DNA of 12,056 nucleotides from Baffinella frigidus (Eukaryota; Cryptophyceae; Cryptomonadales; Baffinellaceae): positions 67,781 to 79,836 of the forward strand of contig MU646691.1 in assembly GCA_026770585.1 (NCBI GenBank). The letters run 5' to 3'. The notes beneath the pieces are model-generated. The model did not search any database, was not told the DNA's origin, and worked only from the letters and a program-made list of their open reading frames with translations. Shown one piece after another: positions 11,306 through 12,056 of this stretch (positions within the stretch are counted from its first letter, which is position 1; each line of letters opens with the position of its first letter). Position numbers and translations under genes: made by a program.

Positions 11306-12056
11306 ATGGCAGAGGCTGGGGTGACGGCAGCCGGCCGGCGTGCGGTGGCGGCAGCTGCAGCTGGCGCCGCGCTCTGCCTGGTGGTGGTTCTTGCCATCGT
11401 GGGCTCTCAGCCAGGACCTGGACGGTCAGAGCTCGCGCTTGCTGCGAGCCCGGGCCCGGCAGCGGCGAAGAGCACCGGGGAGGCGGTGGCCAAGGCAGGG
11501 ACCGGAGCAACGGTGGCGAGCGCCAGTCCGATTCCGGAAGCGGCGCTTCCTGGCAGTGGGGAATTCAACCGGGCAGTGGGGATTCCGGAAGCGCCGCTTC
11601 CGGGCAGTGGAGCGGTGGCCAAGGCAGCGACTGGAGCAACGGTGGCGAGCGCGGGGGTGTCATCGGGTGCGTCGGTGTCTGGCGCGGTGGGGGCGGAGGC
11701 TGTGAAAATCCCGGGGGAGGCGTCGCCCGGAGCAGCGGCTGTGGCGCCCAAGGCTGGGGCGGCAACTCCAGCAGCGGGATCGGAGCCACAGCAGGATTCA
11801 GACTCCTACGCGGCGGTGGAGGCACGCGCCTCCCTGGAAGCAAAGGCGGCGAAGGAGGAAAGCAAGGAGGTGCGGGAGCTGAAGGCAGAGCTGACGCACC
11901 TCAAGGGAAGTAGGTTGGCGCAGGCGGCAATCCCTAAGCCGCCGGGGGGTCAAGCGGCGCACGGGGCGGTGGCTCCTGCAGCAACAACGCGGGGGGGGGG
12001 GGCAAGGACGCACAAGCTCAACGGCGTGACCGACATGCGCAACGGCGGGAGCAAGG
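11306..12056 (+). CDS. Ala/Gly-rich single-pass membrane protein, 5' part, runs off window
   Basis: Open for 250 codons with no stop before the window edge. Met at 11306 is the first ATG in a stretch already open from about 11159. RR at residues 11-12 precedes one hydrophobic segment (about 13-33, ending GAALCLVVVLAIVG), consistent with a type II signal anchor. Then comes an Ala/Gly/Pro/Ser-rich stem and a charged Ala/Glu/Lys stretch (172-200, containing SLEAKAAKEESKEVRELK) that could form a coiled coil. The stem has an internal duplication: AVAKA(G/A)TGATVASA and IPEA(A/P)LPGSG each occur twice. Short tail, anchor and stem are typical of Golgi glycosyltransferases, but no catalytic domain lies in the window, so function is unknown. 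A cleaved signal peptide is an alternative. Later introns cannot be excluded; a G12 run at 11991-12002 makes the frame near the end sequencing-sensitive. Confidence 0.6.
   Translation, partial: MAEAGVTAAGRRAVAAAAAGAALCLVVVLAIVGSQPGPGRSELALAASPGPAAAKSTGEAVAKAGTGATVASASPIPEAALPGSGEFNRAVGIPEAPLPGSGAVAKAATGATVASAGVSSGASVSGAVGAEAVKIPGEASPGAAAVAPKAGAATPAAGSEPQQDSDSYAAVEARASLEAKAAKEESKEVRELKAELTHLKGSRLAQAAIPKPPGGQAAHGAVAPAATTRGGGARTHKLNGVTDMRNGGSK
11483..11652 (+). repeat. In-frame duplicated stem segments
   Basis: GCGGTGGCCAAGGCAG and the following ~25 bases occur at 11483 and 11612 with few differences. ATTCCGGAAGCG, then (G/C)CGCTTCC, occurs at 11530 and 11582. All copies stay in the reading frame of the 11306 gene, which supports that frame as coding. 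Confidence 0.85.

Overview
The window is nuclear DNA from a eukaryote, most likely a photosynthetic alga with a complex (secondary) plastid. Genes are split by many GT-AG introns, the DNA is GC-rich and full of simple repeats, and degenerate TTTAGGG/TTTGGGG heptamer arrays recur throughout. The main gene encodes a plastid-type ABC1 (UbiB/ADCK) atypical kinase. Its N-terminus looks like a signal peptide followed directly by Phe (AQA^F), the hallmark of bipartite plastid targeting in algae with red-derived complex plastids. I cannot name the species or lineage from the sequence alone.

Positions about 618-8203, minus strand: an ABC1K gene that I assembled from 15 exons. All intron phases match, giving 1980 coding bases (660 codons) up to the last exon I trust. 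It carries the KxGQ, Ala-rich-loop, VAVK, ExD, HxDxHxGN and DFG signatures in order. The C-terminus lies somewhere in positions 1-617 and is unresolved. Nearly half of this locus is repeats inside introns: heptamer arrays, CT/GA, GC and CAGC-type microsatellites, a 22-bp minisatellite, foldback elements, and partial copies ('echoes') of the gene's own exons.

Positions 8204-9217: upstream region of the ABC1K gene, with a two-copy ~100-bp tandem repeat, a short tandem repeat and a dispersed repeat, but no convincing gene. Positions 9218-11165, minus strand: a small split gene (4 exons, about 88-118 residues depending on exon 2) for an unrecognised membrane protein ending in a KKxx ER-retrieval-like tail. 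Its introns hold more heptamer arrays and two MITE-like elements, one with a matching target-site duplication.

Positions 11306-12056, plus strand: the open 5' part of a gene running off the window edge, encoding an Ala/Gly-rich protein with one N-terminal transmembrane segment, an internal repeat and a short coiled coil, compatible with a type II membrane (Golgi-type) protein. It is divergent from the small membrane protein gene, with 140 bp between the start codons and a perfect 8-bp-arm palindrome between them.

The most notable signal is that tandem arrays end directly at several 3' splice sites of the ABC1K gene, always with the C-rich CCCTAAA/CCCCAAA (or ATCTGACCCCC) strand as the sense strand. 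They supply repeated CTAA/CTGA branch-point-like motifs and a pyrimidine-rich tract.
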